A stretch of DNA of 64,000 bases, taken from assembly GCF_002896855.1 (NCBI RefSeq), contig NZ_CP021850.1, positions 4,365,665 to 4,429,664 on the forward strand, given 5' to 3'. This document shows, in pieces, positions 1-8,343 of this stretch (its first letter is position 1; each line of letters opens with the position of its first letter). A program made the translations under genes and the position numbers. Source of the DNA: Clostridium thermosuccinogenes. GTDB taxonomy: Bacteria; Bacillota; Clostridia; Acetivibrionales; DSM-5807. The notes beneath the pieces were generated by a model. That model was given only the letters and a program-made list of their open reading frames with translations, made no database searches and was not told the DNA's origin.

Positions 1-191
1 TCGCTTATACCGTCTACATCGCTGTAGTCCTGCGGTATGTCATTTCCATAACCTCCGTCAATATCAGCGGCTTCTATACCTTCTTCATGAAAATAATTCA
101 GCGTCGCTCTCACAAAAGCATACATCCCTACTGTTAGAACAATAACTATCCCTACCACTGCCAATATGACAACAGGTTTTTTCAAAACCAT
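1..191 (-). CDS. Partial membrane-anchored protein, unknown function (N-terminus only)
   Basis: Only the first 60 or so codons are in the window; the gene runs off the left edge. The N-terminus is a short basic start (KK) followed by a hydrophobic segment of about 20 residues rich in V, I and L, then a polar acidic stretch (YFHEEGIEAADID). This looks like one membrane anchor or an uncleaved signal with an extracellular remainder. The start is ambiguous. An ATG at 191 lies only 2 bases after GGGAGG, whereas a TTG at 185 gives a spacing of about 8 and the residues MKKPVV, so TTG may be the true start. I do not recognise the family. Confidence 0.6.
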   Translation of the reverse strand, partial: MVLKKPVVILAVVGIVIVLTVGMYAFVRATLNYFHEEGIEAADIDGGYGNDIPQDYSDVDGIS

Positions 192-528
192 TCCCTCCCA
201 GGACTTTGTATAAAATATTAGACTATTTTTTACCTTCATGGTTCCATATATTTTAATGAGGGCTTAGCCCTAACGCTGTAAGATTAGTTCAATCATATCC
301 AATTGAACTAATTAGCCGGCATCCATGCGAGGAGGAGGCATTCTCCCCCTCCTGACCTTATCACTGGCTCCGCCCATCTTTTTAATTATATCCAACCTTT
401 GATGGGACAGGAAATCAAAATTTCAAAAAATTTTTTAAAAAAGTCTGTTATTTTTTTATCAAAGTATGTTATAATATAAACAGAGAATGTTAAATAATAA
501 ACAATATATATGAAGGTGGTGTTTACCT
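192..528. other. Intergenic region between divergent genes
   Basis: No gene seen. It holds a perfect 11-bp inverted repeat (283-312), a pyrimidine/purine-rich hairpin-like stretch near 328-355 (GAGGAGGAGG opposite TCCCCCTCCT), and a good -10 box TATAAT at 470-475 for the small gene at 529. The best -35 match (CTGTTA, 445-450) is weak and spaced 19. Confidence 0.5.
283..312. repeat. Perfect inverted repeat, 11-bp arms
   Basis: ATTAGTTCAAT at 283-293 and ATTGAACTAAT at 302-312 are exact reverse complements around an 8-base loop. No T-run follows on either strand, so it is not a standard terminator. It may be an operator or RNA hairpin. Confidence 0.6.
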
Positions 529-714
529 ATGACAGTATTGTTTTTAGCTATAATGGTTGCATTAAGCTATTCCTTGCTCAAGAGCATAATCAAACACGAA
601 ACAAGGCTTGCAGCAAAATTCGCCGATGTAAAAGCATTCGAACCGGACTATAATGATATGAGCGAAGACTCTTTGTGTTCGATTTATTATACATGCTATA
701 AATATCCCGCCTGA
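529..714 (+). CDS. Small single-pass membrane peptide (61 aa), unknown
   Basis: ATG preceded by GGTGGTG at good spacing and by a TATAAT at 470-475. Residues 1-18 form a hydrophobic helix (TVLFLAIMVALSYSLLKSI). The rest is polar, with a charged segment and a Cys/Tyr-rich tail (SLCSIYYTCYKYPA). It resembles many uncharacterised small clostridial membrane peptides. The family is not recognised, and small size is the main reason for doubt. Confidence 0.45.
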   Translation: MTVLFLAIMVALSYSLLKSIIKHETRLAAKFADVKAFEPDYNDMSEDSLCSIYYTCYKYPA

Positions 715-727
715 CGCATTTTTGTTC

Positions 728-822
728 ATGCCCATGGCGTTGTGCAGCAGTAATTGTTATGCCCTGGGCATTATGTAGCAGCCATGTGTTTTATATACCC
801 CATGGTGGCAATATGACAGCAG
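728..822. repeat. Three degenerate direct repeats of about 23-27 bp
   Basis: Copies at 728-750, 759-781 and 796-822 share an ATGCCC..GGC/CAT..AGCAG pattern with several mismatches and spacing of 31-39 bp. They fill most of the gap between the small peptide gene and the convergent gene ending at 904. Function unknown. Confidence 0.4.
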
Positions 823-903
823 TGCCCTATCAAATTATATTCATACCGTAATATTCGGGCTATGCAAATCCATAGCACATTTCATCGCACCGCATCCCGA
901 GCT

Positions 904-2238
904 TTATTGATAAACAGGGGTAACTGCCTGGGCCAGGATGGAATCTACGGAAATACCACGAAACCTTTTCTCCAGCTTCGCATACTTCTTCTTAAGGTTG
1001 TTTTCAAGGTTTTGCAGATATGCAAAACTGTAGGGCGAATAGGTTTCTATATGTTTTAGATAACTCTGGCTGAAAAACTTTTTATTCCTGGCTATGGCCT
1101 CCATTATGAGCAGTATGCAGTTGCTTTCTATTAAGCGTATCATTTCATGCTGACTGATATTCACATAATACATCCAGCTTTTCATATGGTGGTGAAGAAA
1201 ATTAAGCAAGCGGTTGGTAATGGAATCCAGCTTCCACCTTTTAGCTGTCTGGGAGAAAATGGTCATATGCCCGTTATTCATGTCCCTCTCAGCATCCTGC
1301 AGGTCATCAATCATCTGAAGAATGGCGCCGAAACCGAATATAAAATCCGCGTCTCCCTTACTTAGAATACCCTTCACCAGGAACGCATCCGCCAGCACAG
1401 ATGTGCCGCCCTTTTCAAAACTTATGTCAAGAATATTGCTTTCATAGGGTGATAAATCCTTTCCCTGCTGTTCCAGACTCCTCTCCTGCGCTTTGTGAAT
1501 GCAAAGAAGGCTGTCATAGACATAGGGGAACTCCCTGCGGGGATATTGCTTTTCAATTCTATCTACAAGCCTGAAGATTTGCTCTTCATGCTCATTTTCA
1601 GGTTTTTTACCTTCTCCGGAGAGCTTCCTTCTAAAATTCCTGCTGATCCTCCACTTGCTTTGAGGAGATATCCCCGCATCATCCATATAATTGTCAGTAA
1701 CAGGATACAGCATGCTGTAGGCAAAAATGGAAGGTGTGTATTCTACTTCTATGCCCATCAGCACCTGCATACAGTTCATAATCCATACGTTTCTCATGGC
1801 CTGCATTATATCCACCGGTCTGATGCCGGGATTAAAGGAGGACGCTTCCTCTATAAAAGCGCCGGTTACCCGGGCAAAATCTCCGAATATGATGTCAGAA
1901 AGCTTAGGGCTTTTTATACCCAAAATTTCAGCTCCCGCCGACCTTGCGATTCTTATGGCTTCTTCCTGCCAAGCTGCCCGTTTTTCCACCTGGCTGGGGA
2001 ACTTCTCCAGCTTGCCGTACAGTGCGTTAATCCACATATCGGCATCCTTTTCCTTCTGCCTTTTCATAGATTTATCCATGGGTTCTCCCAGCTCCGGCAT
2101 AGATACCGGAGTGTTCCACCAGGTTTTTTGGTACCTGTCCTTGAAGGATTCCACCCATTCGTCCACGCAGAGAGCTTCCTTCCTCCCCGTTTTGCTACCC
2201 TCACGCACCTTCAGTTTAACTTCCTCATACACCTTCAT
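904..2238 (-). CDS. Putative class I isoprenoid-synthase-fold protein (444 aa), uncharacterised
   Basis: The start ATG at 2238 follows GGAGGT at spacing 7. I see two aspartate clusters in the order expected for trans-prenyltransferases: TDNYMDD at residues 181-187 and QMIDDLQDAERD at 308-319. A KGGTSVLADAFLVKG segment (276-290) sits before the second cluster, where polyprenyl synthases carry their K-T...L..A...G segment. These motifs normally bind Mg-diphosphate. The first motif is DNxxDD rather than DDxxD. At 444 aa it is longer than ordinary prenyl synthases (about 300-350 aa), with extra N- and C-terminal regions rich in Lys, Trp and Tyr and no signal peptide. It follows the SPFH gene on the same strand. 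The fold call is inference from motifs; substrate and activity are unknown. Confidence 0.55.
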   Translation of the reverse strand: MKVYEEVKLKVREGSKTGRKEALCVDEWVESFKDRYQKTWWNTPVSMPELGEPMDKSMKRQKEKDADMWINALYGKLEKFPSQVEKRAAWQEEAIRIARSAGAEILGIKSPKLSDIIFGDFARVTGAFIEEASSFNPGIRPVDIMQAMRNVWIMNCMQVLMGIEVEYTPSIFAYSMLYPVTDNYMDDAGISPQSKWRISRNFRRKLSGEGKKPENEHEEQIFRLVDRIEKQYPRREFPYVYDSLLCIHKAQERSLEQQGKDLSPYESNILDISFEKGGTSVLADAFLVKGILSKGDADFIFGFGAILQMIDDLQDAERDMNNGHMTIFSQTAKRWKLDSITNRLLNFLHHHMKSWMYYVNISQHEMIRLIESNCILLIMEAIARNKKFFSQSYLKHIETYSPYSFAYLQNLENNLKKKYAKLEKRFRGISVDSILAQAVTPVYQ

Positions 2239-2262
2239 TTTTTTACCTCCATACCATTATAG

Positions 2263-2301
2263 ACAACACGGCAGGCGATGTTGCACCTCCCGCCGTGTTG
2301 T
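2263..2301 (-). terminator. Hairpin between SPFH gene and downstream gene
   Basis: Perfect 10-bp arms (ACAACACGGC at 2263-2272, GCCGTGTTGT at 2292-2301) around a 19-base loop, 22 bases after the SPFH stop. There is no U-run after it on the minus strand, so it may be an RNA-stabilising or weakly terminating hairpin within one operon. Confidence 0.4.
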
Positions 2302-2322
2302 CCGGTATTATCCGATTGCTCC

Positions 2323-3126
2323 TTATTTCACCGGAATGTTGAAGATTGTGCCATTATCCCCCGATACATACTGGGGCATTTTGCCGTCCCATTTTTCAAT
2401 AGCCTTCAACTGAGCTTCTATCTCTCTTAATTTCAGCAGTTCCGGAGTGATCTCCTGCTTCTGGACTTTAAGCGCCTCTGCTTCAGCCTTTGCCTGGGTA
2501 ACCTTCTGCTCGGCTTCAATTTTAACCCTGTCCAAGTCCTGCTTTGCCTTAAGCGCCAGCTGCTGCGCTGTCTGCTTGGCTTCTATGGCCGCATTGAACT
2601 CTTCGCTGAATTCAAAGTTTACAATATTAAAGTCAGCAATTACTATACCATAGGGTCTCATCTTTTCATTCATGAGATCTTTAATGTTGCTGCTGACGGA
2701 CTGCCTCTGGGTGATGAGTTCTTCCGCCGTAAATTTCGCAGTAACCGCTTTTATGCTCTCCTGAGTGGCCGGAGCAATTACCACATCGGCGTAATTTTTC
2801 CCGATGGTCTTGTAAATTTTCGCGCTGTACTGAGGCTCCACCTTGTAGTTTACCACTATTTTGTTCTTTATCTCCTGCAAATCCTTTGAAGCAGCAGTGG
2901 AATCAATCTCAAGCTTTTGTATCCTGGTGTCTATCAATTCCACACTCTGTACAAAAGGAATCTTAAAGTGAATACCCTCACTCAGCACATTATCGCTGGC
3001 TGCTCCAAAGTTCAGCACCACACCGGTGTAACCCGAGCCAACCACCGTAAAGGAGTTAACCACCACTACCAGCAAAAACACCAGCACAAAACCTATCACC
3101 ATAAGCTTAACAACTTTCTTTGACAT
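2323..3126 (-). CDS. SPFH/band 7 (prohibitin-like) membrane protein
   Basis: A 267-aa protein with a basic N-terminus and one hydrophobic segment (about residues 6-27). The SPFH/prohibitin domain follows: VGSGYTGVVLNFG, then GIHFKIPF, IDTRIQKLEID and the NYKVEPQYSAKIYKTIG region. An Ala/Lys/Glu/Gln-rich coiled coil spans about residues 175-225. This is the usual prohibitin layout: anchor, SPFH domain, oligomerising helix. Such proteins form membrane-bound rings or microdomain scaffolds, often working with membrane proteases; no partner protease is nearby. The start is supported by GGGAGGT about 10 bases upstream. Family confidence is high; exact role unknown. Confidence 0.85.
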   Translation of the reverse strand: MSKKVVKLMVIGFVLVFLLVVVVNSFTVVGSGYTGVVLNFGAASDNVLSEGIHFKIPFVQSVELIDTRIQKLEIDSTAASKDLQEIKNKIVVNYKVEPQYSAKIYKTIGKNYADVVIAPATQESIKAVTAKFTAEELITQRQSVSSNIKDLMNEKMRPYGIVIADFNIVNFEFSEEFNAAIEAKQTAQQLALKAKQDLDRVKIEAEQKVTQAKAEAEALKVQKQEITPELLKLREIEAQLKAIEKWDGKMPQYVSGDNGTIFNIPVK

Positions 3127-3480
3127 AGCAATCTTTGACCTCCCATTAAATAATATTTTAATTGGCGTAGCATTAAAATTATGCCATAGTTTTTTTGTAT
3201 GTACTATGTTGTGTATCGCTCTACAATCTATATTATATCATAACGTTATATTTGTAAAGTACTTTTTAAATTTTTTTAATTCACCTTTGATATTTTTGAT
3301 ATCATTGTCCGATGACCACAAGGCTGGAGGGAGAATTTCATTTAAATCCGTTATTTTTATTGCAGCAAAAATACTCCATTATATGTTAATTTACCTGGAT
3401 ATGTTAATTTACCTGGCGCCCGGAGGCTTTTGCTTTATTTTCACCTATGTATCCTTTTCCCAGCCTATATATCCTCATCC
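3127..3480. other. Intergenic region upstream of the SPFH gene
   Basis: AT-rich promoter-like sequence. It contains an exact 18-bp tandem repeat (3381-3416) and the pflB terminator just beyond it. A plus-strand reading frame here has no ribosome site and odd composition, so I do not call it a gene. Confidence 0.4.
3381..3416. repeat. Exact 18-bp tandem direct repeat (2 copies)
   Basis: ATATGTTAATTTACCTGG occurs twice head to tail (3381-3398 and 3399-3416) in the gap between pflB and the SPFH gene. Probably a recent slippage duplication. Confidence 0.8.
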
Positions 3481-3518
3481 CAAAAGAAAAACCCCGGGGT
3501 CGGTTAAACCCCAGGGTT
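3481..3518 (-). terminator. Rho-independent terminator of pflB
   Basis: Read on the minus strand: AACCCTGGGG, a 9-base loop, CCCCGGGGTT, then a T-rich tail (TTTCTTTT). It lies about 90 bases after the pflB stop. Confidence 0.85.
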
Positions 3519-3608
3519 CTGAAATTCAATATAAGGTTGCTTTTACCTGTATAAAGTATCTATCTATTAAAGTTTACCTTGCATAAAGCAAAGCTTAATG
3601 ATTCTATA

Positions 3609-5828
3609 TTAAACTCTCTGATGGAAAGTCCTGTTTATTACATCCAACTGCTGTTCCCTCGTAAGCTTGATAAAGTTTACCGCATATCCCGATACCCTAA
3701 TAGTGAGCTGCGGATATTTTTCCGGATGATCCATGGCATCCAGAAGCATTTCCCTTTCCAGCACGTTTACGTTTATGTGATGGCCTCCATCACCGAAATA
3801 TCCGTCCAGAAGAGCCGACAGGTTTTTGTATCTGTCTTCCGCCGTCCTGCCCAGAGCTCCCGGCACTATGGAGAAAGTATATGATATGCCGTCTTCACTA
3901 TCATCATAAGGCAGCTTGGCCACTGAGCTCATTGAAGCAAGGCATCCGTTGGTGTCTCTCTTGTGCATGGGATTTGCTCCCGGTGCAAAAGGCTCGCCGT
4001 GCCTTCTTCCATCCGGAGTATTTCCTGTCTTCTTGCCATACACAACGTTTGACGTAATGGTGAGGATGGACTGGGTGGGCTTGCTGTTCCTGTATGTCTT
4101 GTGTTTTTTAAGCTTGGACATGAAACTCTTCACCACATTAACAGCTATCTCATCCACCTCAGCATCATTGTTTCCGAACTTCGGATAATCGCCTTCAATT
4201 TCAAAGTCAACAGCCAATCCCTGATCATTTCTTATAGCCTTTACCTTTGCATGCTTGATGGCTGACAGTGAATCGGCCACAACGGACAGACCGGCTATTC
4301 CGCAGGCCATGGTTCTCACTATTTCCTCATCATGCAGAGCCATCTCTAATTTTTCATAGCAATATTTATCATGCATATAATGGATGACGTTAAGCGTGTT
4401 GATGTATAGCTTGGAAAGCCATTCCATAATCAAATCAAACCGCTCGGTCACTTCGTTATAATCCAGATATTCGGAGGTAATGGGTGCAAAGGAAGGTGCT
4501 ACCTGAGTTCCGTAGATTTCGTCCTTGCCGCCGTTAATTGCATACAGCAGGGCTTTGGCAAGGTTTGCTCTGGCTCCGAAAAACTGCATCTGTTTTCCGA
4601 TCCTCATAGCCGAAACACAGCATGCTATACCATAATCATCTCCGAATTTATCCCTCATAAGGTCATCATTTTCGTATTGGATCGATGAAGTTTCCACAGA
4701 CATTTTCGCACAGAATTTTTTGAAGTTGTCAGGCAGCCTTTTGGACCAAAGCACGGTCAGATTCGGTTCAGGAGCAGGTCCCAGGTTTGTAAGGGTATGC
4801 AGGAATCTGTAGGACATCTTTGTTACCATGTGCCTTCCATCATTGCCCACGCCTCCTATGGACTCTGTTACCCATGTAGGATCTCCGGAGAACAGTTCAT
4901 CATATTCCGGTGTTCTTAAGAATCTTACCATTCTGAGCTTCATGACGAAATGATCTACCATTTCCTGAATCTCAGCTTCGCTGTAGCGCCCTTCCTCAAG
5001 GTCCTTGCTTGCATAAATGTCCAGGAAAGTGGATACCCTTCCCAGGCTCATTGCCGCACCATTCTGTTCCTTGACTGCCGCCAGGTAGCCAAAATACAGC
5101 CACTGGATGGCTTCCTTCGTATCCTGGGCAGGCCTGCTTATATCGAATCCATACCCGGCAGCCATTTCCTTAAGCTCCTCCAGGGCCTTTATCTGCTCGC
5201 TGAGTTCCTCCCTGTCCCTTATCGTATCAGAATCCATGGCATCAAAAACATGGTTTTCCTTGGCCTCTTTCTTCTTTGCAATCAAGTAGTCCACTCCATA
5301 AAGGGCAACTCTCCTGTAGTCACCAATTATTCTTCCACGGCCATAGGCATCCGGCAGACCTGTTATTATACCAGTGTGTCTTGCCTTTTTCATTTCATCG
5401 GTGTATGCATCAAATACACCGTCATTGTGAGTTTTCCTGTATTTGAACACCCTTTCAACATCAGGGTCCATTGTACGGTTATATGCCTTAAGAGATGAGC
5501 GCACCATGCGGATTCCACCGAAAGGCATTATCGCTCTCTTTAAAGGTTCATCCGTCTGCAGTCCTACTATTGTTTCCAAATCCTTATCTATATAACCGGG
5601 CTTATGGGAAGTAATTGTGGATATGGTTTTTTCGTCTATGTCCAGAACTCCACCCTTTTCTCTTTCAGCCTTCATGAGAGCCTTTACCTTATCCCAGAGC
5701 TTGCGGGTTCTTTCAGTTGGCCCTTCAAGAAAGCTTTCATCCCCATCATAAGGAGTGTAATTCCTGATTATGAAATCCCTCACATCTATTTCCTTGTTCC
5801 ATTTTCCCTCATTAAATTTTGTATTCAT
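3609..5828 (-). CDS. pflB: Pyruvate formate-lyase (formate C-acetyltransferase)
   Basis: Glycyl-radical enzyme converting pyruvate and CoA to acetyl-CoA and formate in anaerobic mixed-acid fermentation. Key features are visible: the catalytic adjacent cysteines (GIACCVSAM, near residue 403) and the C-terminal glycyl-radical loop RVSGYAVNF (Gly near residue 713). Length is about 739 aa, normal for PflB. An ATG four codons upstream (5840) overlaps the GGAGG ribosome site, so the ATG at 5828, 5 bases after GGAGG, is the better start (MNTKFNEG). It has a strong promoter upstream and its own terminator. The activating enzyme gene pflA, usually adjacent, is not next to it. Confidence 0.97.
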   Translation of the reverse strand: MNTKFNEGKWNKEIDVRDFIIRNYTPYDGDESFLEGPTERTRKLWDKVKALMKAEREKGGVLDIDEKTISTITSHKPGYIDKDLETIVGLQTDEPLKRAIMPFGGIRMVRSSLKAYNRTMDPDVERVFKYRKTHNDGVFDAYTDEMKKARHTGIITGLPDAYGRGRIIGDYRRVALYGVDYLIAKKKEAKENHVFDAMDSDTIRDREELSEQIKALEELKEMAAGYGFDISRPAQDTKEAIQWLYFGYLAAVKEQNGAAMSLGRVSTFLDIYASKDLEEGRYSEAEIQEMVDHFVMKLRMVRFLRTPEYDELFSGDPTWVTESIGGVGNDGRHMVTKMSYRFLHTLTNLGPAPEPNLTVLWSKRLPDNFKKFCAKMSVETSSIQYENDDLMRDKFGDDYGIACCVSAMRIGKQMQFFGARANLAKALLYAINGGKDEIYGTQVAPSFAPITSEYLDYNEVTERFDLIMEWLSKLYINTLNVIHYMHDKYCYEKLEMALHDEEIVRTMACGIAGLSVVADSLSAIKHAKVKAIRNDQGLAVDFEIEGDYPKFGNNDAEVDEIAVNVVKSFMSKLKKHKTYRNSKPTQSILTITSNVVYGKKTGNTPDGRRHGEPFAPGANPMHKRDTNGCLASMSSVAKLPYDDSEDGISYTFSIVPGALGRTAEDRYKNLSALLDGYFGDGGHHINVNVLEREMLLDAMDHPEKYPQLTIRVSGYAVNFIKLTREQQLDVINRTFHQRV

Positions 5829-5921
5829 AGAAACCTCCATCCTCTATCTGGTAAATTAGTGCATTGTGTTTTTCATTCTCTTGTTTCATGTACAGGATAT
5901 TGTATTCTGTATACATTAATC

Positions 5922-5950
5922 ATTATATAATAATTGAGCAAATTGTTCAA
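5922..5950 (-). promoter_or_regulatory. pflB promoter with overlapping palindromic operator
   Basis: Minus-strand -35 TTGAAC (5945-5950) and -10 TATAAT (5922-5927) with a 17-base spacer. The -35 lies inside an imperfect palindrome, TTGAACAATTTGCTCAA (5934-5950; 7 of 8 arm positions pair), which could bind a redox or anaerobic regulator. The regulator identity is not evident: it does not match a standard Rex or FNR consensus. Confidence 0.65.
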
Positions 5951-6169
5951 TATAGTATTTATTATTATTTGAAATATACCCATAAATTTTATATTATAAA
6001 ATTGTTTATAATTTGTTTATCTTTGATTTATGGGAATTCAATATGTAGAGGGTAAAATATATAATAGGAAGTATGGATTGACATATCAGCCGGCGCCGGA
6101 TTGTAATCGGTCCCATGCATCTATACTTTCCACTGGTATATGCTATTTACAAGAAGGGGAGATATTATA
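5951..6169. other. Divergent promoter region between pflB and the secreted-protein gene
   Basis: Very AT-rich. It contains a perfect GC palindrome, CCGGCGCCGG, at 6090-6099, 70 bases before the secreted-protein start, just after a TTGACA-like -35 (TTGACA near 6078). No clear -10 follows. Confidence 0.35.
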
Positions 6170-7417
6170 ATGAAAACAAACAAAAAAATAGTTATGGCTG
6201 CCAGCTTCCTTCTAGGCGCTACTATGTTTGTCACGACAGCCTTTGCCGACATAGCCTCCAAAACCGGCTATGATCTGCTCAAAGATTCTGTCAAATTCAC
6301 AGCTAAGAGCATGAGCGACAAGATGCAGAGCTATACCATCGAGAGTGTTTTTACAGTGAAGGACAATGATAAAGTGCTGATGTCGGAGAGTTCACTAGAG
6401 AAGGTGGATAACACGAAAAAGGCTGTTGAATCCCATTCATCCGTTGAGGAATACAACGGAAAGAACAACAGGTCCTATTTCTCCTACCGGGACAGCAGCA
6501 GCTCCATATGGTACGATCAAGGTACCGATACTTATTATGTAACTGAATACTCAAAGGATTATGATTTCAAACCTTCGTCCAATCCTTTTGAGGATAGCCA
6601 TGCAAAAGACTTGGAAAAGATTTTTGATGCCCTGGTGGGTGATCTTAAAAACTATGTGGTAGTTGAAGAAAAATCCAATGGGAGCAAGGAGTTGTCCGGC
6701 AATCTGAATGAAGGCCAGATCCCTGCCCTGGTGAACGCTGTTACCTCCTTTTTGCTGAAGCAAAACACTTCCAATGTACTTATATCACCGGACGGCAAAA
6801 CCTCATCGGCAACCCTTGAGGACGTATATGTTAAAAGCGTGTCCGGCAAGGCTTTTGTCAATGAGGACGGCATATTGGAAAGCGTCCTGGCTACAGGCGT
6901 ACTGTCAGGCAAGGATTCTAACGGCGTCACCCATGATATCACTGCCGAAGCTTTGGTAAAGGTGTATGATATTGATTCAACCAAAGTGTCCAAGCCTAAC
7001 CTGGAGGGCAAAAATGTGCAGAAATCAACGGCTAGAGATTTGGGAGGACCTGAAATCACTGCCAGGTATGTAGGAAAATACAGCAATAATATCGTAATAG
7101 TAGAGAACGACACATTTGTCAAAATTGGTGAGAGGATACTCGAAATAGCCCATATCGACGATAAGAATGTGTCCGGGCATTATTATGAAGTTTACGATGA
7201 GAATTATGCCGATTATGCAGCAAAAGCGCTGGATTTCCGCTTCGATGCAGAAATCACGGACCCCTATTCGGCACAATTCACCTATACCGATCCCTCCGGC
7301 AATGAACAGTCGGGAAACATACATTTTGATCCTACACCAGGAAAGTTGTATTTCTACTTCACTAATGGTAGGTCAAGCTTGGACTATGACGGCAATTTCT
7401 CCAGGGTATTTGACTAG
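6170..7417 (+). CDS. Secreted protein of unknown function (415 aa)
   Basis: The start at 6170 (MKTNKKIVMAAS) follows AAGGGGAG. An ATG 10 codons upstream lacks a ribosome site. The signal peptide is clear: KKIVMAASFLLGATMFVTT, then AFA before ADIASK. The mature protein is polar and beta-rich in appearance, with many Ser, Asp and Tyr, and no cysteines or recognised catalytic motif. Repeated phrases such as VLISPDGKTSSATLEDV and FTYTDPSGNEQSG suggest a lipoprotein-carrier or sensor-like beta fold, but this is only impression. It lies 200 bases upstream of an ABC exporter, kinase and regulator on the same strand, so it may be the extracellular component of that module. Confidence 0.7.
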   Translation: MKTNKKIVMAASFLLGATMFVTTAFADIASKTGYDLLKDSVKFTAKSMSDKMQSYTIESVFTVKDNDKVLMSESSLEKVDNTKKAVESHSSVEEYNGKNNRSYFSYRDSSSSIWYDQGTDTYYVTEYSKDYDFKPSSNPFEDSHAKDLEKIFDALVGDLKNYVVVEEKSNGSKELSGNLNEGQIPALVNAVTSFLLKQNTSNVLISPDGKTSSATLEDVYVKSVSGKAFVNEDGILESVLATGVLSGKDSNGVTHDITAEALVKVYDIDSTKVSKPNLEGKNVQKSTARDLGGPEITARYVGKYSNNIVIVENDTFVKIGERILEIAHIDDKNVSGHYYEVYDENYADYAAKALDFRFDAEITDPYSAQFTYTDPSGNEQSGNIHFDPTPGKLYFYFTNGRSSLDYDGNFSRVFD

Positions 7418-7431
7418 TAAAAAAGTTATGC

Positions 7432-7455
7432 CAGGCGCTGCATGAGCAGCGCCTG
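7432..7455 (+). terminator. Strong hairpin after the secreted-protein gene
   Basis: CAGGCGCTGC (7432-7441), loop ATGA, GCAGCGCCTG (7446-7455): perfect 10-bp arms 15 bases after the stop. No U-run follows, so it may act as an mRNA 3' stabiliser or partial terminator before the ABC genes. Confidence 0.55.
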
Positions 7456-7617
7456 ATGCATGGCTGCATGATATCGAGCCGAATTTGTATTATTTTATTA
7501 ATAAGCTATCATTCTAAAATAATAAGCATCCGAGGTTCAACCAATCATTCAATCATTGAAGGCTCGGTATTATAATGAACCGGAACGGATACTCGGGATA
7601 AATTTGGGGGAATGTTT

Positions 7618-8343
7618 ATGGAAAAAGTTCTCGAAATAAAGAATCTGACTAAGACATATAAAAACGGAAGAGGCATATGGGATATCAACCTTGATATTAA
7701 CAGGGGTGATATTTTTGGCTTTCTGGGGCCCAATGGCGCCGGAAAGACCACTGCGATGAAAATAATGACCGGGCTTATGAAAGCTGACTCAGGTGATGTA
7801 ATCATTTTTGGCCACAGCATCAGCAACGATTTTGAAAAAGCCATGGATAAGGTCGGATGCATAATAGAAACCGCCGAGTCTTATCCATACCTTACTGCCT
7901 ATGAAAATCTAAGGCAGTTTTCCAGATATTACAGAGATGTGGACGGCCGCAGGATTGACGAAGTGCTTGAACTCACAGGCATATATAAATTCAAAAACGA
8001 AAAGGTAAAGAATTTCTCCCTCGGCATGAAGCAGCGTCTTGGTATTGCAGCCGCAATACTTTCAAGGCCTGAACTGATAATCCTGGATGAACCTTTGAAC
8101 GGCCTGGATGTCGAAGGAATGGTGGAAGTGAGAAAACTCATTAAGAGGATGGCGGAAGAGGAAAAAACAACATTCTTCATATCAAGCCACCTCATTCATG
8201 ATATAGAGCTTACCTGCAACCGGGTGGGCATCATATTCGGAGGAAGAATTCTGAATGTTGACTACACGGAGAATATCCTGAACAACTACGCTTCCCTGGA
8301 AAACTATTTTATTAGTGAGGTAGACAGAAATGGAAAGGTTTAA
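7618..8343 (+). CDS. ABC transporter ATP-binding protein (BcrA/ABC-2 exporter type)
   Basis: Walker A GPNGAGKTT, signature NFSLGMKQRLG, Walker B LIILDEPLNGLD and switch-His region ISSHLIHDIE are all present, in one nucleotide-binding domain of about 241 aa. The start is ATG 7618: GGGGG lies 7 bases upstream, while the ATG at 7612 is too close. The signature LGMKQR is typical of bacitracin or lantibiotic immunity and ABC-2 exporters. The gene overlaps the downstream permease by 14 bases, so the two are translationally coupled subunits. With the downstream kinase and regulator this resembles a peptide-antibiotic sensing and detoxification module, although the substrate is unknown. Confidence 0.92.
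   Translation: MEKVLEIKNLTKTYKNGRGIWDINLDINRGDIFGFLGPNGAGKTTAMKIMTGLMKADSGDVIIFGHSISNDFEKAMDKVGCIIETAESYPYLTAYENLRQFSRYYRDVDGRRIDEVLELTGIYKFKNEKVKNFSLGMKQRLGIAAAILSRPELIILDEPLNGLDVEGMVEVRKLIKRMAEEEKTTFFISSHLIHDIELTCNRVGIIFGGRILNVDYTENILNNYASLENYFISEVDRNGKV

Noticed and set aside
728-822. Direct repeats considered as a CRISPR array
   Set aside because: Only three imperfect copies, spacers too short and unequal, and no cas genes.
3206-3586. 126-residue plus-strand frame in the pflB/SPFH gap
   Set aside because: No ribosome site. It includes the 18-bp tandem repeat and the pflB terminator, and codons reflect AT-rich intergenic sequence.
5934-5950. pflB palindrome considered as a Rex or FNR site
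   Set aside because: It does not fit TTGTTAA-N4-TTAACAA or TTGAT-N4-ATCAA; left as an unassigned operator.
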